Positions 1-11,300 of a DNA stretch of 64,000 nucleotides are shown in pieces (the first letter of the stretch is position 1; each line of letters opens with the position of its first letter). The notes beneath the pieces were generated by a model that worked only from the letters and a program-made list of their open reading frames with translations, ran no database searches and was not told the origin of the DNA. A program made the translations under genes and the position numbers. The DNA is from Polytrichum commune (lineage: Eukaryota; Streptophyta; Polytrichopsida; Polytrichales; Polytrichaceae): assembly GCA_950295325.1 (NCBI GenBank), contig OX485806.1, forward strand, positions 39,680,001-39,744,000, given 5' to 3'.

Positions 1-20
1 TAACCGTACATTTTTATATC

Positions 21-386
21 CCAACTGAAGTGGGCTACACTAAATAGGTAGATTAGTGTTAGATGAAGATTAGGGTTAGATGCAATAGTTACCTAAAACA
101 CTAATTTTCAATTGATATTACAATTAGTGTTTGAATAGGGTTTGAACAAATTATACCTTTAACGAGGTTCTCATATTCTTCTTCCTTCAATTCTTCATTC
201 CAAGATTTACAAAATATCATCTAACACTAAATGCGCTCATGTAAATATTTAAAGTTACTACTTGGTACAAATAGTGTTAGAGTTGACATTTAGTGTTCTA
301 ACACTATAGAGACAATTTACATTTAGAGTTTTCGTCGACTATTAATTAGTGTTTCCAACACTAATCTACCTATTTAGTGTAGTTGG
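21..386. mobile_element. MITE-like element with 24-bp perfect inverted repeats
   Basis: Positions 37-60 and 357-380 are perfect inverted repeats of 24 bases beginning ACACTAAATAGG. Both sides extend outward to CCAACT/AGTTGG, with a 10-base insertion on the left. The interior repeats the TTAGTGTT motif. No coding capacity. The superfamily is unknown. Confidence 0.75.
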
Positions 387-959
387 AAAAGGTAACCATC
401 TAAGACCCATCTTTCTTTATCACATGTCACACTCCCATTCTTCCACGCGGAATGCGATGATCTCTTTGCCGCGTCTACGAATGGAAAACATGTGTCCACT
501 CAACATTGATGCTTGAAGAATCCATTATTCTTCATATAGCCGGATGCCAATTCTTGACGGCGCTTCAACGGCTTGTAACTTACGTGTATATAGCTTGCTT
601 GGCAACATCTTGCAAACCTCTAGAGCTATAAGCAATAATTATAGCCTTTTTATTCTTAAAGTCTATTCGGAAAAGTGGGTACAAGTGCTCTTTATGCACA
701 TTGAAAGCGTTCATTCGCTCGTCACCACTTCTTGATCCAACTTTATGTTTCATGTAATGTACGTACATGTACCAAACTCACACTTTTTCCACCCGCATTT
801 GATATGTCAAGGCTTCAATGGCTAGTATATATTGATGAACTTTCTAAAACTAGACATCACCACCTTCCTTTTTGAGTTAGAAAAATTGGCCTACTAACAT
901 GCAAATCGCCCTTTAACTTATACCGAGAGTCTCATGGCACTTGCAAGAGGTGGAGTGTG

Positions 960-1215
960 ACAATAGAGCCTCTCCGAGAGGGATGAAACCGTGGGTTTCA
1001 TCCTTCTTCGAAAAAACTTTCTATGAAGTGTTGTAAACTCATCGTACATTGAAGCTTATCTTGAAAATTGGGTGAAGATTTCTGAAATTTCTTTTTTCCA
1101 TCTCTTAAACTTTGAGAGAATTTTCAGATTTAAAATAGGGTATGTGAGTGGGACCCACCGACCTAAATCCCGCATCGGTCTATCCAAGGCTAGCTTGGCT
1201 CACCTATCCGAGTAA
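960..1215. repeat. Dispersed repeat, copy 1 of 2
   Basis: This stretch (GATGAAACCGTGGGTTTCATCC through TCACCTATCCGAGTAAGATAAG) has a diverged relative at about 47270-47550 inside Tra1 intron 9. No TIR or coding capacity was seen. Confidence 0.6.
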
Positions 1216-1272
1216 GATAAGCTAGAAAGCTGATAACTTTTAATGGAAGTGTGCATACCCATGTACAGGGCA

Positions 1273-1557
1273 TAAATTTGAAGGGTTGCTTGTATTTCAT
1301 AGGGAAGGGTAACTCAAAATTTTCCCTTTCAAAATGAAGGGTTACCTCAAAAATTGCCCTTCATGTATGTATTGAAGTTTTTGTTGAAAGTGCACATTAT
1401 CATGTTTACTTTTTTTTTGAAGGGTTACTTTTTTTTTGCCGTTCATTTTGAAGGGTTTATAGAAAATTAACCCTTCCTTTTTGAAGGGTTGCAAAATATT
1501 TTGAAGGGAAAGTGAAGGGCTGGACCCCAAAATAAGGGTAATAGCCCTTCAAATTTA
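1273..1557. mobile_element. TIR element made of GAAGGGTT repeats
   Basis: TAAATTTGAAGGGTTGC at the left is mirrored by AGCCCTTCAAATTTA at the right. The interior is a string of GAAGGGTT and AACCCTTC motifs in both orientations, so the whole element can fold back. Non-coding. Confidence 0.6.
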
Positions 1558-1764
1558 CTCCTTGCCCATGTTGGCAATTTACTCACAAAAATTGACCCTA
1601 AAATGGTTGGACTTTTCATGTGAGAAGCAGTACCACTCGCTTAATATTATTCTTGTGTAGTTACCCACTATCACCCACTTTGTCACCATCATTTGATATA
1701 TAGAACTTGGGGTTACTACATACACAATTAGACACCACCGCCTTCCTTTTTGATTAACCAAAAA

Positions 1765-2225
1765 AATGACCTCAAATAGATGGGTCTTAAATGGTCGCTT
1801 TTTCGCAACTAAACTACTTCTCCTAGGATGTGAGACATATGATTAGCCTTAGCTAGTTAGCAAATCCAAATCGAGCATGTAGCACTTTTCTCAAAGATTT
1901 TACAGCTCATATGAATTTTTCATTTCTTATCAAAGCGAAAATTCTCATGCTTATTAAATGGTCATATGGATTCCCCCCTCCCCCTCGATTAAGCCTAGAA
2001 TGGTTATTATATTTTGAGCACACAATCCAAAGGACATGTTTACATGAGTGAGGCTTTTTTGGTGCACTAGTATTGGTTTTTGGTGTGAGGTGTGTTGTGA
2101 CAAAGACATTGGGGAAGTGGCTCTTTTGTTGACAAGGAATGAAGTTGGCAACATGGTGCAACTAATGTGGGTTTTAGTGCAATAGCCAAGAGGGCCTAGG
2201 ACTAAACGCCCCACCTCTTTGAGTT
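1765..2225 (-). repeat. Dispersed repeat family B, copy (minus)
   Basis: Family B is a roughly 400-450-bp non-coding sequence recognised by AGAATCTTCACTTTGATAAT, GGATTTGCTAAGCATCTCAC, a TAGTCAACATAATTGGGGG block and an end near ACCATTTAAGACCC. This copy is inverted. Other copies lie at about 7290, 10085, 10885, 11770, 31220, 36120 and 55860. Confidence 0.6.
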
Positions 2226-2715
2226 GGGTGTCCCTATCACTATTACATGAGGTGAAAAAATAGGCAATTCTATCATAGCATGTAGATATCTTCTTTTGGA
2301 CAAATTGATCCTTGTAATCAACATTAGAGGCCCCAATTCATTCTAGAGAAACCCACTTGAGATGAATCAACCACAAACTGCAATCATGTTTTTCATACAA
2401 CCCCTTTACCTAGGTAAGAGTGGTAGGGGACAACTCAAAGAAGTGGGTATCTAGCCCTGGCCACCAGGTTGCTCCAAGCAAGGCTTTCAATCACTATGCA
2501 AAGGTCGGGTCTAGGGTTGGAGGAGTTGGATTTGGGTGTACATAGACAAGCACACATGGAAAAAGTTGGGTGAATTTTTTTTCTTCCCTTATTTGATTGA
2601 GGTTATCTCAAAAAATTGATCGATTATCAATTATTTAATTTATATTCTCTATTACTTTGTTGTTAATGTTGTTTCTTGCCATTCCATGCAGGTGTTAGTG
2701 TGTGAGCTCCATTAG

Positions 2716-2970
2716 CACTGTAGAAAACTATGCCAAAAAGAACCGCAGCTAAAATCGGTTGTGGTTCATTTGACCAGCCTGATTTGCAGTCACTAAAAGA
2801 CTTCATATTTTTCTTTTTGTTTTGCGACTGCAATCTTAAATATTTCGGGGCATGTAATATAACGAAAAAGAAAAAAAATTGTAGTCATTTAGTGACTGCA
2901 GATTAGGCTGGTCAAAAGGACCACAACCGATCTTGACTGCGATTTTTTGGGGCATAGTTTTCTACTAGTG
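2716..2970. mobile_element. CACTA-type MITE with TAG target duplication
   Basis: The ends are CACTGTAGAAAACTATGCC and, inverted, CACTAGTAGAAAACTATGCC, the classic CACTA terminus. The arms are about 85 bp long and nearly complementary, and both contain GGTTGTGG and GACCAGCCT. The element is flanked by a 3-bp direct repeat TAG (2713-2715 and 2971-2973), as expected for CACTA insertion. No transposase. Confidence 0.85.
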
Positions 2971-3121
2971 TAGGCGGTGATCCGGCTATGCTTAAGTTGT
3001 TGAGCATTAGGGCATGCTTCTTTCTATTTCTTGATATTCACTTGGGCATTTTGGGGTCCAAGGTTTCTGTTGCTTGTGTGCGGGGGGGGGGGGGGGGGTT
3101 TGGGCATAATAAGGCAAAATG

Positions 3122-3344
3122 CTACACAAAATATGATATTTAGTGTGACTTACTATTTGGAATTACGTAATGCTATAATTGTCTACTGTGCATCTCATTC
3201 CTTACCCACCATGGTCAAATTGGTTGTTTGGACACTATAGAACATGAACATCTTTACTTGGTAAAAAAATACATCAGTAGTAAAAAGATATAGGAACATG
3301 CAACCCCAAACAACAAGTCACGCTAAATATCATATTTTGTGTAG
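3122..3344. mobile_element. MITE with 30-bp inverted repeats
   Basis: Positions 3122-3151 and 3315-3344 are inverted repeats with one mismatch (CTACACAAAATATGATATTT...). Interior motifs (TTACTATTTGGAATTACG, GAACATGAACATC) resemble the elements near 5806-6014 and 27371-27580, suggesting one family. Confidence 0.75.
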
Positions 3345-3816
3345 TGTTTCCAAGTCCAACCGGGTTACATACATCATGTTGTGATCTTTCAACTCGTCTT
3401 TATTAATTCGAGGTATATTCTTCCATAGATTCCTCTAAAACGACCGGTAATTCTCCTGAAGTCTCAATGAACTTCAACCAGCTATATCTCAAACTCAACC
3501 GGTTCATTTGTAACTAGAGGTAACTCGTACTCTCAATCGCATTGATTTTTAAATTTTTTTTTTCACAGAATCTTAGGCTCTTCATCATTCAAGCCAGCAT
3601 CTGCATTTGTTTGTGTTGTATTAAGAGTTCCAAGTTTAAAAGCTTCTATCCTAGCAGCAGATTTTTACATGCATTCGGGCACTTAAAAATCTTTGGCCAG
3701 GGTCTTGAGGTAATACATTAATTTTGAGTCACACTTGCATTCGTGTCTCTTACTTGCACTCGGAAGCACTTAACTTGCACTCTATCTCGGGGTCTCTTCC
3801 GTTTTGATGCACTTAA

Positions 3817-4341
3817 GGGCCGCTTTACACCTAGAGGCCGGGCCAATTCCCCTGGAGGCCAATCGCATGAAATTTCAGCCCCTTTTGGGTTGGAGGCCGG
3901 CCTCAAGTACACGATATAATAAGGTTATAATGGGGGCCAATTTTCTCATATGTGAAGGCCTTAGGGCCAAGAAGCTAGGCTGATTCAATAAATCTAGCAT
4001 AATCCAACGGATCTAACATAATCTAACATAGAGTCGTTCAAATTTCCACATAATTCAATGGATATGGTTAGCTGATTTTTTAAATATATATATATATAAT
4101 TGAAGTATGACATTGGTCCCGAGGTTAAGAATTGGCCTTCCATTTTGGGTGCACCCAATTCAACAAGCTCGAGCTGTGTCAGACCATGCATTTTTTGGTA
4201 AAAAAATTCATACCACCAAATCGGCCCGGCCTCTAGGTGTAAAGGGGTTGGGGCCGATTTCAACCTTTTGACCAATCACAAGTGAGGATTTCAAGCCTCT
4301 TACACAACGAATTGGCCTGGCCTCTAGGTGTAAAGTGGCCC
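3817..4341. mobile_element. Tourist/PIF-Harbinger-like MITE, copy 1 (TAA duplication)
   Basis: Ends are GGGCCGCTTTACACCTAGAGG and its near inverse CCTCTAGGTGTAAAGTGGCCC, flanked on both sides by TAA (3814-3816, 4342-4344). A 3-bp TWA duplication and GGGCC ends fit PIF-Harbinger MITEs. It is 525 bp and non-coding. An extra internal copy of the end motif lies near 4220-4245. Confidence 0.82.
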
Positions 4342-5036
4342 TAACTTGCACTCAATTTACAAGCACACTTAATTATTTGCAAGTAGGCTGGGCTCTAAAT
4401 TCCGATTGAAGTTCTTCAGCACAACTTCAATCATTCCAGCAGCAGAACTTTCGCATTCTTATACCTACTTTTAGCTTCTTAAACAAATTTCGTTCAGCCT
4501 TGGATTCTATTAGGTATGAGTCGGCAAGTCACTATTGCGCATGGCTAAAATGGCACTTGGAAACTCACATGGCTCCGACAAGCTTTCTTTCAACTACACT
4601 AAATAGTCCTATTAGGGTTGTGGGTGGGAAATTAGTGTGGAGATAATTGATGTGGGCGGCACTGATTTTCTAGTCAAGGTGAAATTAACGTGGGTCCAAG
4701 ACCCCGGGTCTTCCCCCAAGTCTTCATGGAGAATTCTGACCAACACATTGAATATTAGTTTTAGGACAAAAGTAACACAATAAAATAATCACTCACATTA
4801 GTTGTCTAGAGAAACAATTAATGTGGTCCATGCTAGTTTCTTACTAGAAATTTAGCTTGGGTTAAAAATGAATATGGTCCACATTAGATCTTAGTATGAG
4901 AATTAGTGAGGGCTCCAGAATATTGTTGTCGTCCATAGTGGTATGGCTAGTTAGTGTGCTTACAAGCAACCATGGATGTTACTTATTTAACTATTCTCCT
5001 CAGTGTTTGCTTAAGCATGTCCTGGCTCAAGTAAGT

Positions 5037-5347
5037 AAGGTAGAGGGGCACATTCCCGCTCAAATTTCAGATTGGCATGTTCATTGGGGAGTTATTAAGG
5101 GGGAATCAATCTTGGAAGATGTGCAAAGTACATTGGAAATTGGACCAATTGGAATAATTAATTTTGGATTAATATTGAATTAGTTATGAATTTTGGAAGG
5201 CTCATAGGGGTACCCAAAACCACTCACCCCAAAAATGTACACCATGATTACATAGAAATTTGAGGTACGAAGCTATAATGTACCTCTTGTTTGGATAGGT
5301 CTAGTGAGCGGTTTAAGGACCCGAGCGGGAATGTGCCCCTCTACCTT
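5037..5347. repeat. Inverted repeat pair, 25 bp perfect
   Basis: Positions 5037-5061 and 5323-5347 are perfect inverted copies (core GGGGCACATTCCCGCTC), 261 bp apart. Flanks diverge quickly. This could be a small TIR element or a recent inversion remnant. Confidence 0.65.
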
Positions 5348-5636
5348 AATGTGCTTGCAATGTGTATACCCAAAACGTCACATATCTTCAACATGTCACT
5401 TACACAAGTCACGTGAGCATTATATTATGCATCTAAGGGGTCCATCTAACACGGGGGAGGGGAAGGTGGAAACATTAATCTCTATTGTAGAGCCCGAATG
5501 TGATTATTTAAAGTTAACATAATCCCTAAATCGAGGTTAGAGAACCCAAATTTGTCTAGTGAACTTAAATTGGGATGAAACAACACACCAACCTAGGGAA
5601 GGGGGGGGGGGGTAAGTTTTCACTAGTACTTTAACC

Positions 5637-5745
5637 CTGGCTAATTGCTTGAGTTAGCTTTGGTTTTGTTTCCTAACACTTATTGACGGGGTAGTAATGT
5701 TTGGAAACCAAACCGAAGCTAACTCAAGCAATGAGCCATGGTTGA
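5637..5745. repeat. Short foldback hairpin
   Basis: CTGGCTAATTGCTTGAGTTAGC is mirrored by GCTAACTCAAGCAATGAGCCA about 60 bp away, giving imperfect arms of about 40 bases. A poly-G tract sits just upstream (5600-5612). Non-coding. Confidence 0.6.
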
Positions 5746-5805
5746 GGAAAAACCTTCAGTTAAGTCCTTGACATAGGCAATGGGCGCTCTCAGAGGTGGC
5801 CACGC

Positions 5806-6014
5806 TAATTATCCGATTTAGTGGGTGTTACTATTCAGAGTTACGCGGTGCTATAACTATTTAACGATAATGGAATATTTTACCAAGCAAAGTCATTTAT
5901 GTTCTACAATGTCCAAACAACCTATTGAACTCTTGGTGATAAAAATTGAACTCACGAGTAGGATGTTATTGCATTGTGTAATTCTAAATAGTTGCACACA
6001 CTAATTGGGATAAT
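5806..6014. mobile_element. MITE with imperfect inverted ends
   Basis: TTAGTGGGTGTTACTATTCAG on the left is mirrored by a diverged arm ending CACACTAATTGGGATAATCG. The arms share the GTTACTATT and ATTACAC blocks with the element at 27371-27580. Confidence 0.55.
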
Positions 6015-7285
6015 CGATGTAGTTGCTTGGGTTGGGCACGTGGAATAAGGTAGTTGCAAGCAGCGTGTGACCTATCCACAACCCTAAACCCTAGTCAGAA
6101 TGACCCATGTTGAATTTTCCTTTGTAATGTGAGATGGTCTTACCTTTGTGTAATGCAACCCATGTATTTCAGAGTGCATTATGTTTTTGGACATGGCATT
6201 ACGCTTCTCCAACCAAAAGGAGCCGTTGAAATTTGTCCTTGGACCTCTATGTTCGGTAATGTGTGAGGGGGAGTGCATTATGAGGAACACAAACACCTAT
6301 GCCTGCTACCACCTTGCATGATGTCCTTATTCCCCATAATGCAGTCCCCCTCATGCATTGCCTATTACATAAAGCAAGACACTAAAACATCCCCATTGGG
6401 GTTTAAAAGAGGGGTTAGGGCATCTGTTGGGCAACCTAAGGAAAAGCTTTTTTGAACCCAACTAGAAATGTTGCCCACCCCACCCAACTTAAAAAAGAAG
6501 ATGTCCTTGCATTCTTAAAGGCTGCGTTGTCCACAAAACTCCATTGAGTGCACCTCAACCTCAAGGCTTAAAATCCAATATATATATATATATGTTCACT
6601 TTCACTTGTAAATAAACAATTGATTGGGATTTCTTTCGTACAATGAAATTGCCTATTAAGTATGTAATAACTTGGAAGTTAAAGATGTGAAAAAGCCTCA
6701 TTAACAATGAGGTGATAATTTTGTGACTTACCATTTGAAAGGGCCTTTGTCATTTGAAAACCGAACTTCCAATAATGTGCTAATTTTCATTTAATTTTTT
6801 TTCTTCCAGTTAATGCATTCTCTTTCATTGGTGACTAGACTTTCCTATCATATTCAAATTCATCCAATTGTTTTTTTGGGACCACTGTTTATTGTTTCAA
6901 AATGCTAACCCATATTATGATTATAGTCACCAACGTAGTGCCACAACTATGCTATCTAGCTCAAAGTGTTGGTTTAAGCCACCTCTACCTTATATCAACT
7001 CCCACACTTGCGAGAGGTGGAGTGACAATACAAGCATGCATATCCACACAAGCAACTCACCTGCTATTTGGTGGCATCCACTAAAATGATGGGATCTTTC
7101 GATACTTGTTCTAGTGTAATCATGTTGACTAGTGAGACTAGAATTGTTAACATATTCTGAGCATTCAATTAATCTCTTTTCAAAACATGATTGTTTGGTA
7201 TCTGCTCTTGGAGCCACACCTAACTACATACCACTCAAAAACATGTGTGCAATCAAGATTGGGAACCAAATTAGGCATAGCTAAA
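6015..7285. other. Intergenic stretch, no gene seen
   Basis: AT-rich non-coding sequence with a short AT microsatellite near 6569-6590. Short open frames have no recognisable product. Confidence 0.6.
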
Positions 7286-7775
7286 AGTGTCCGTTTAAGA
7301 CCCACTCACATTATATGACCATGCTTGGATAGGTGTGTCATGTGCCAAATTAAAACCTCTACAAGATCACAATCGTCACAACATATCAACGAAATCTAGG
7401 TAAGGTAGATGTGCCTAATTCAATTTTGATCTTAAGCGGACACTTGTATGAGTGGTGTATGGTTGGGTGTGAATGTAAGAACGAACACCAAAAAGACATC
7501 TGTTGAAAAGATATTGACCTATGTGCTCAAAATATGTTAACTATTCTAGACACAATGGTCAACATAATAGGGGGAGGAGCCATATGATCACTTACTATCA
7601 TAGAGGACATTCACTTTGAAGATGAAGAGGATGTTCATATGAGCTCCAAGAATTATGAGGAGAGTGGCCACATGCACGATTTAGATTTGCTAAGCATCTC
7701 ACACAATTGAGTGTTTCAAATCCAATGAGAAGTGGGTGCATGGAGAAAGTTACCCGTTTAAGACCTGCTTACCTT
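7286..7775 (+). repeat. Dispersed repeat family B, copy (plus)
   Basis: It contains GAACACCAAAAAGACATC, TGTGCTCAAAATATG, AGTCAACATAATAGGGGGAGG, a diverged ATTCACTTTGAAGATGAAG block and TTTGCTAAGCATCTCACACA, ending near CCGTTTAAGACC. Downstream (about 7808-7905) a block with AGATTTACGCAATGAAACTTG recurs at about 49982-50080. Confidence 0.6.
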
Positions 7776-8094
7776 AGATAAGCAAATTTTAAACGTAACG
7801 TACTTAAGGTATGTGGGTGTTATACGGTTTGCTCTTCATGTTCTCCAACTTTCTACTAATTAGATTTACGCAATGAAACTTGTATTGCATGAGCAAATCT
7901 ACAATGATGCATCCACAAAAGTCAGGTATACAGAAGTCCTCCCAATCGTGTTCACTATTGAGTGTGCAGTAGTTAACAAAATTTGAAGACACAATCCAAT
8001 CTAATTTAAACAACATGGGTCATGGTTTGCTTAGATTTAGCTCATAAGAAACACACATGACTGGTAAGTAAGTTAATGGCTGGCTTTAATAATA

Positions 8095-8313
8095 CTACCT
8101 TGGTCCAGAGAGCTGAATGGCTTCAATGTCATACGACGAGTCTTCTACTAATTCACAATATCTACGAGGGAGAAGGGCCTCCTGGCTTCTTCGTGTCTCG
8201 GCTTCACGCCATTGCTCCCATTTTTCCACCAACCCATCGCCCTCGAGCATTCGCACCACGTCAAGCATCTTTGGACGCTCCGTCGGTAGCACTTGGGTAC
8301 ATAAAAGTGCAAC
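8095..8313 (-). CDS. Receptor kinase exon 12: end of kinase and C-terminal tail
   Basis: The exon starts after GGCAG with [16 protein letters not shown], continues [17 protein letters not shown], and ends with [13 protein letters not shown] and a TAG stop. The LSGPR terminus is the signature ending of SERK and NIK proteins. Confidence 0.96.
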   Translation of the reverse strand, partial: VALLCTQVLPTERPKMLDVVRMLEGDGLVEKWEQWREAETRRSQEALLPRRYCELVEDSSYDIEAIQLSGPR

Positions 8314-11300
8314 CTGCCACACATGGCACACTCAGTCATAAAATCAACTACACTAATTACAATAAGTGGTGTGGGCACATACATATAGTGTGTGACTTAA
8401 GATGGGTTGACACTGGGGTCCAACACAAGAGAAAGTCCAGAGAAAATCAAGCAATCCGTTAGGTCAAGAGCAAAATTTTGGACCCAAGGAGTTTACACCA
8501 GTGTTGGACTAGTACTGTCTTTGTTTCTTTATTATTATCATTATTATTGTTTTTTCATACTAGTCAGGTGTCTATGATGAGGATTTTACATTGGGTATGG
8601 GTATTCAAGGATATTTTTGTGTTTGATACCATTTGGGTCCATATAGCATCCATGAACCTTCATACCTAGGTAAAATCATCCTACTATCAATACAGTTTAA
8701 AATGGTACTGACTCAAATAACTACTTGGATAGACATAGCTTTGTCCACCTTCTGATATTTGCCTTGTATTATAAATGTGATACTAGTCAGGTAGGTTCTT
8801 TAATTCAATTATCAAGATTGAGTATTGATACCATGCATTCACCTATAAACTGGTCCAACATCGCTCACTCGAGGTGTCCAAGTCCAATGTATGATAAAAT
8901 GAATTGGCGCTACTGTGGCATCACTTTCCCGCCAAATATCGGTGGGCACTCGACAGTTCTACCTTGGAGAAAATGCTTCTCCTAGTTTGAGAAACCAATC
9001 TCAAGTCCATAAGGTAATGTCCATGAAGAAGTCTTTTTGAGCCTTAAGTTTATTGTACCCAAACCCTTATGTGAACCTATCCTTACCCCAGTAAGAAAAT
9101 AGTGTCACACCCCTGTGATATGCCCACCTCCTTTCCCCTAGTTTGGAAGACTTTCAAATGCATACTATTTTCAATCGTATATAAATATTGTAACCTTCAG
9201 AGTGGACCTTGGGGGCACAAGAAGCGATAAATCAGCTTCATCCATTATGGTAATGAGTGGGCAGATGGATAGTGTGATTTGCCCCAGGCTTCCCCTATAA
9301 GTTAGGGTGGCCCAAAGTATACACCATCACACAAGAAATTTGTGTGCAACCCTAGTAACTTATACTTTGTAAAGCCCTCAGTGATATACCCACCTCCCTC
9401 CCCATAGTTGGAAATCATTCAGGTCCACACGGTTTTCAATCCAATAGAAATATTGTAACCTACAATGTGGACCTCTGATGTTGAATACTCTGGGGTGGTA
9501 AATAGTGTGCACCCAAATATTATCCTCAATGATTTAGGAGGAATACTCTCAATAATGTGGCCCACACCATTTACCATAATCAGTGTACTCCAAGTTGAGG
9601 GGAAGTAATTCTAATTTTGCCCAACATAATGTGCACCAAAAATCTAGAAATCAAGTGAGGGATGGAGGACTTGCTCATCAGGACTCGGGAGTAGAAAAAA
9701 ATGGTTAGAATGTGCATTTCTTGTTGGAGGCAACTCACAGAATTTTTACCTGGACCATTTCTTCAAGCTCGAGTGAGTTGTAATCTGATTTTAAAGCCCC
9801 ATCAACCAGCAAGTCCAACCGCTTTTCTACCTGCAGTTTCTTGACCTGTAGAATCCACATAGGCCCAGTGTCAGAAGGTGTCACATTTGCAACCAACTAC
9901 AAGGTTAATTCTTTTCACAAAGCCCTAGTAACTCAAATATATCCTCAAGTCAGTCAATCGAGGAACTTACAAGGATAAATGGGACTAGAAATAGTAGAGT
10001 TTACAGATGGACTTTCTATGGATGGACATATTTTATAGTGACCTCAACAAATGCTGCAACTTCAACAGAAGACTCTCACATGTTAGAAAAGTTGGTTTGT
10101 GAATATGATAGCCATTCTAGGCTCAATAGTCAACATATTGGGAGGTGGGGGGGGGGGGGGGGCTGTATGACCATTTCATGAGCACGAAAATCTTCACTCT
10201 GATGAAGATTAAGGTATTCATATGAGTTCCGAAAATTACCATAAATCTTGATTTTCGATTTCCTAACTATCTCGTACTAATTACGTGTTTCATATCCTAA
10301 GAGAAGTGAGGTAGTCAGAAAAAGTAACCATTCAAGACCCATCACCTGAGAGAGAGAAAGAGACTTGCATCTTCAAATTAGGAGGCCTTACATACCCAGT
10401 CAAGTAGCATCATATCGCTATGGCTCGACAACCGTCCAACCTCAAAAACGCGTTGCCCAGTAATGAGCTCAAGTAAGAGCACCCCGTACCCAAACACATC
10501 AGTCTTTTCAGACGATTGTCCTGTTGAGAGATATTCAGGTGCAATGTGTCCCACAGTGCCACGGACCGCCGTAGTTACATGCGAGTCCCGGTGATCCAAA
10601 AGCTTCGCGAGGCCAAAGTCCCCCACTACAGCCTCAAAATCTTCGTCTAATAAAATGTTTGCAGCTTTCACGTCGCGGTGTATGATTTTGGGGTCACAGT
10701 GCTCGTGTAAGTAGAGTAGGCCACGAGCTGCTCCAAGGGCGATGCGCTTCCTTGTTGGCCAGTCTAGTGCCGGTTTTCCACCCACGGTGTCTGTTCTCAA
10801 GTACAAAAAGATCACGAGTGTGTCATTATTAATGAAGAACAAATGATCAATAAATAGAGAATGGACTCACTTTAGTAAAGACATAAGGTAGACCAGTGTT
10901 CATCGGACACTTTTCTCTCTGCACCAAGTTCTTGTAGGATATGAAACATGCAATTATTGCGAGATGATTTGCAAATCCAAATTGTGCCCATGGTCATTTT
11001 CCTCACAATATTCGGAGCTCATATGAATAGCTTATTCATTATCATAGTGAAGATTCTCTTTCTTATTCTCATTGAACAATCATAGAGATCCCCCCAATTA
11101 GGTTGACTATCGAGCCTAAATGGTTATCAAATTGTGAGTGTGTAGTCCAATCTCTCTATTGAACAAATGTCTTATTGGTGTCTGTTCTTAGGTCCACGCC
11201 TCACCACACACCATTTACAGGTGTCCGTGTAAGATGAGTGAACGAATTAGGCTCCTTACTTTAGTTGTAGCTGCTGTAGAAATTAATGTGAACAGTATGA

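Noticed and set aside
6080-6096. Telomere-like CCCTAAACCCTA
   Set aside because: Only two units; this motif is common in plant DNA and does not mark a telomere here.
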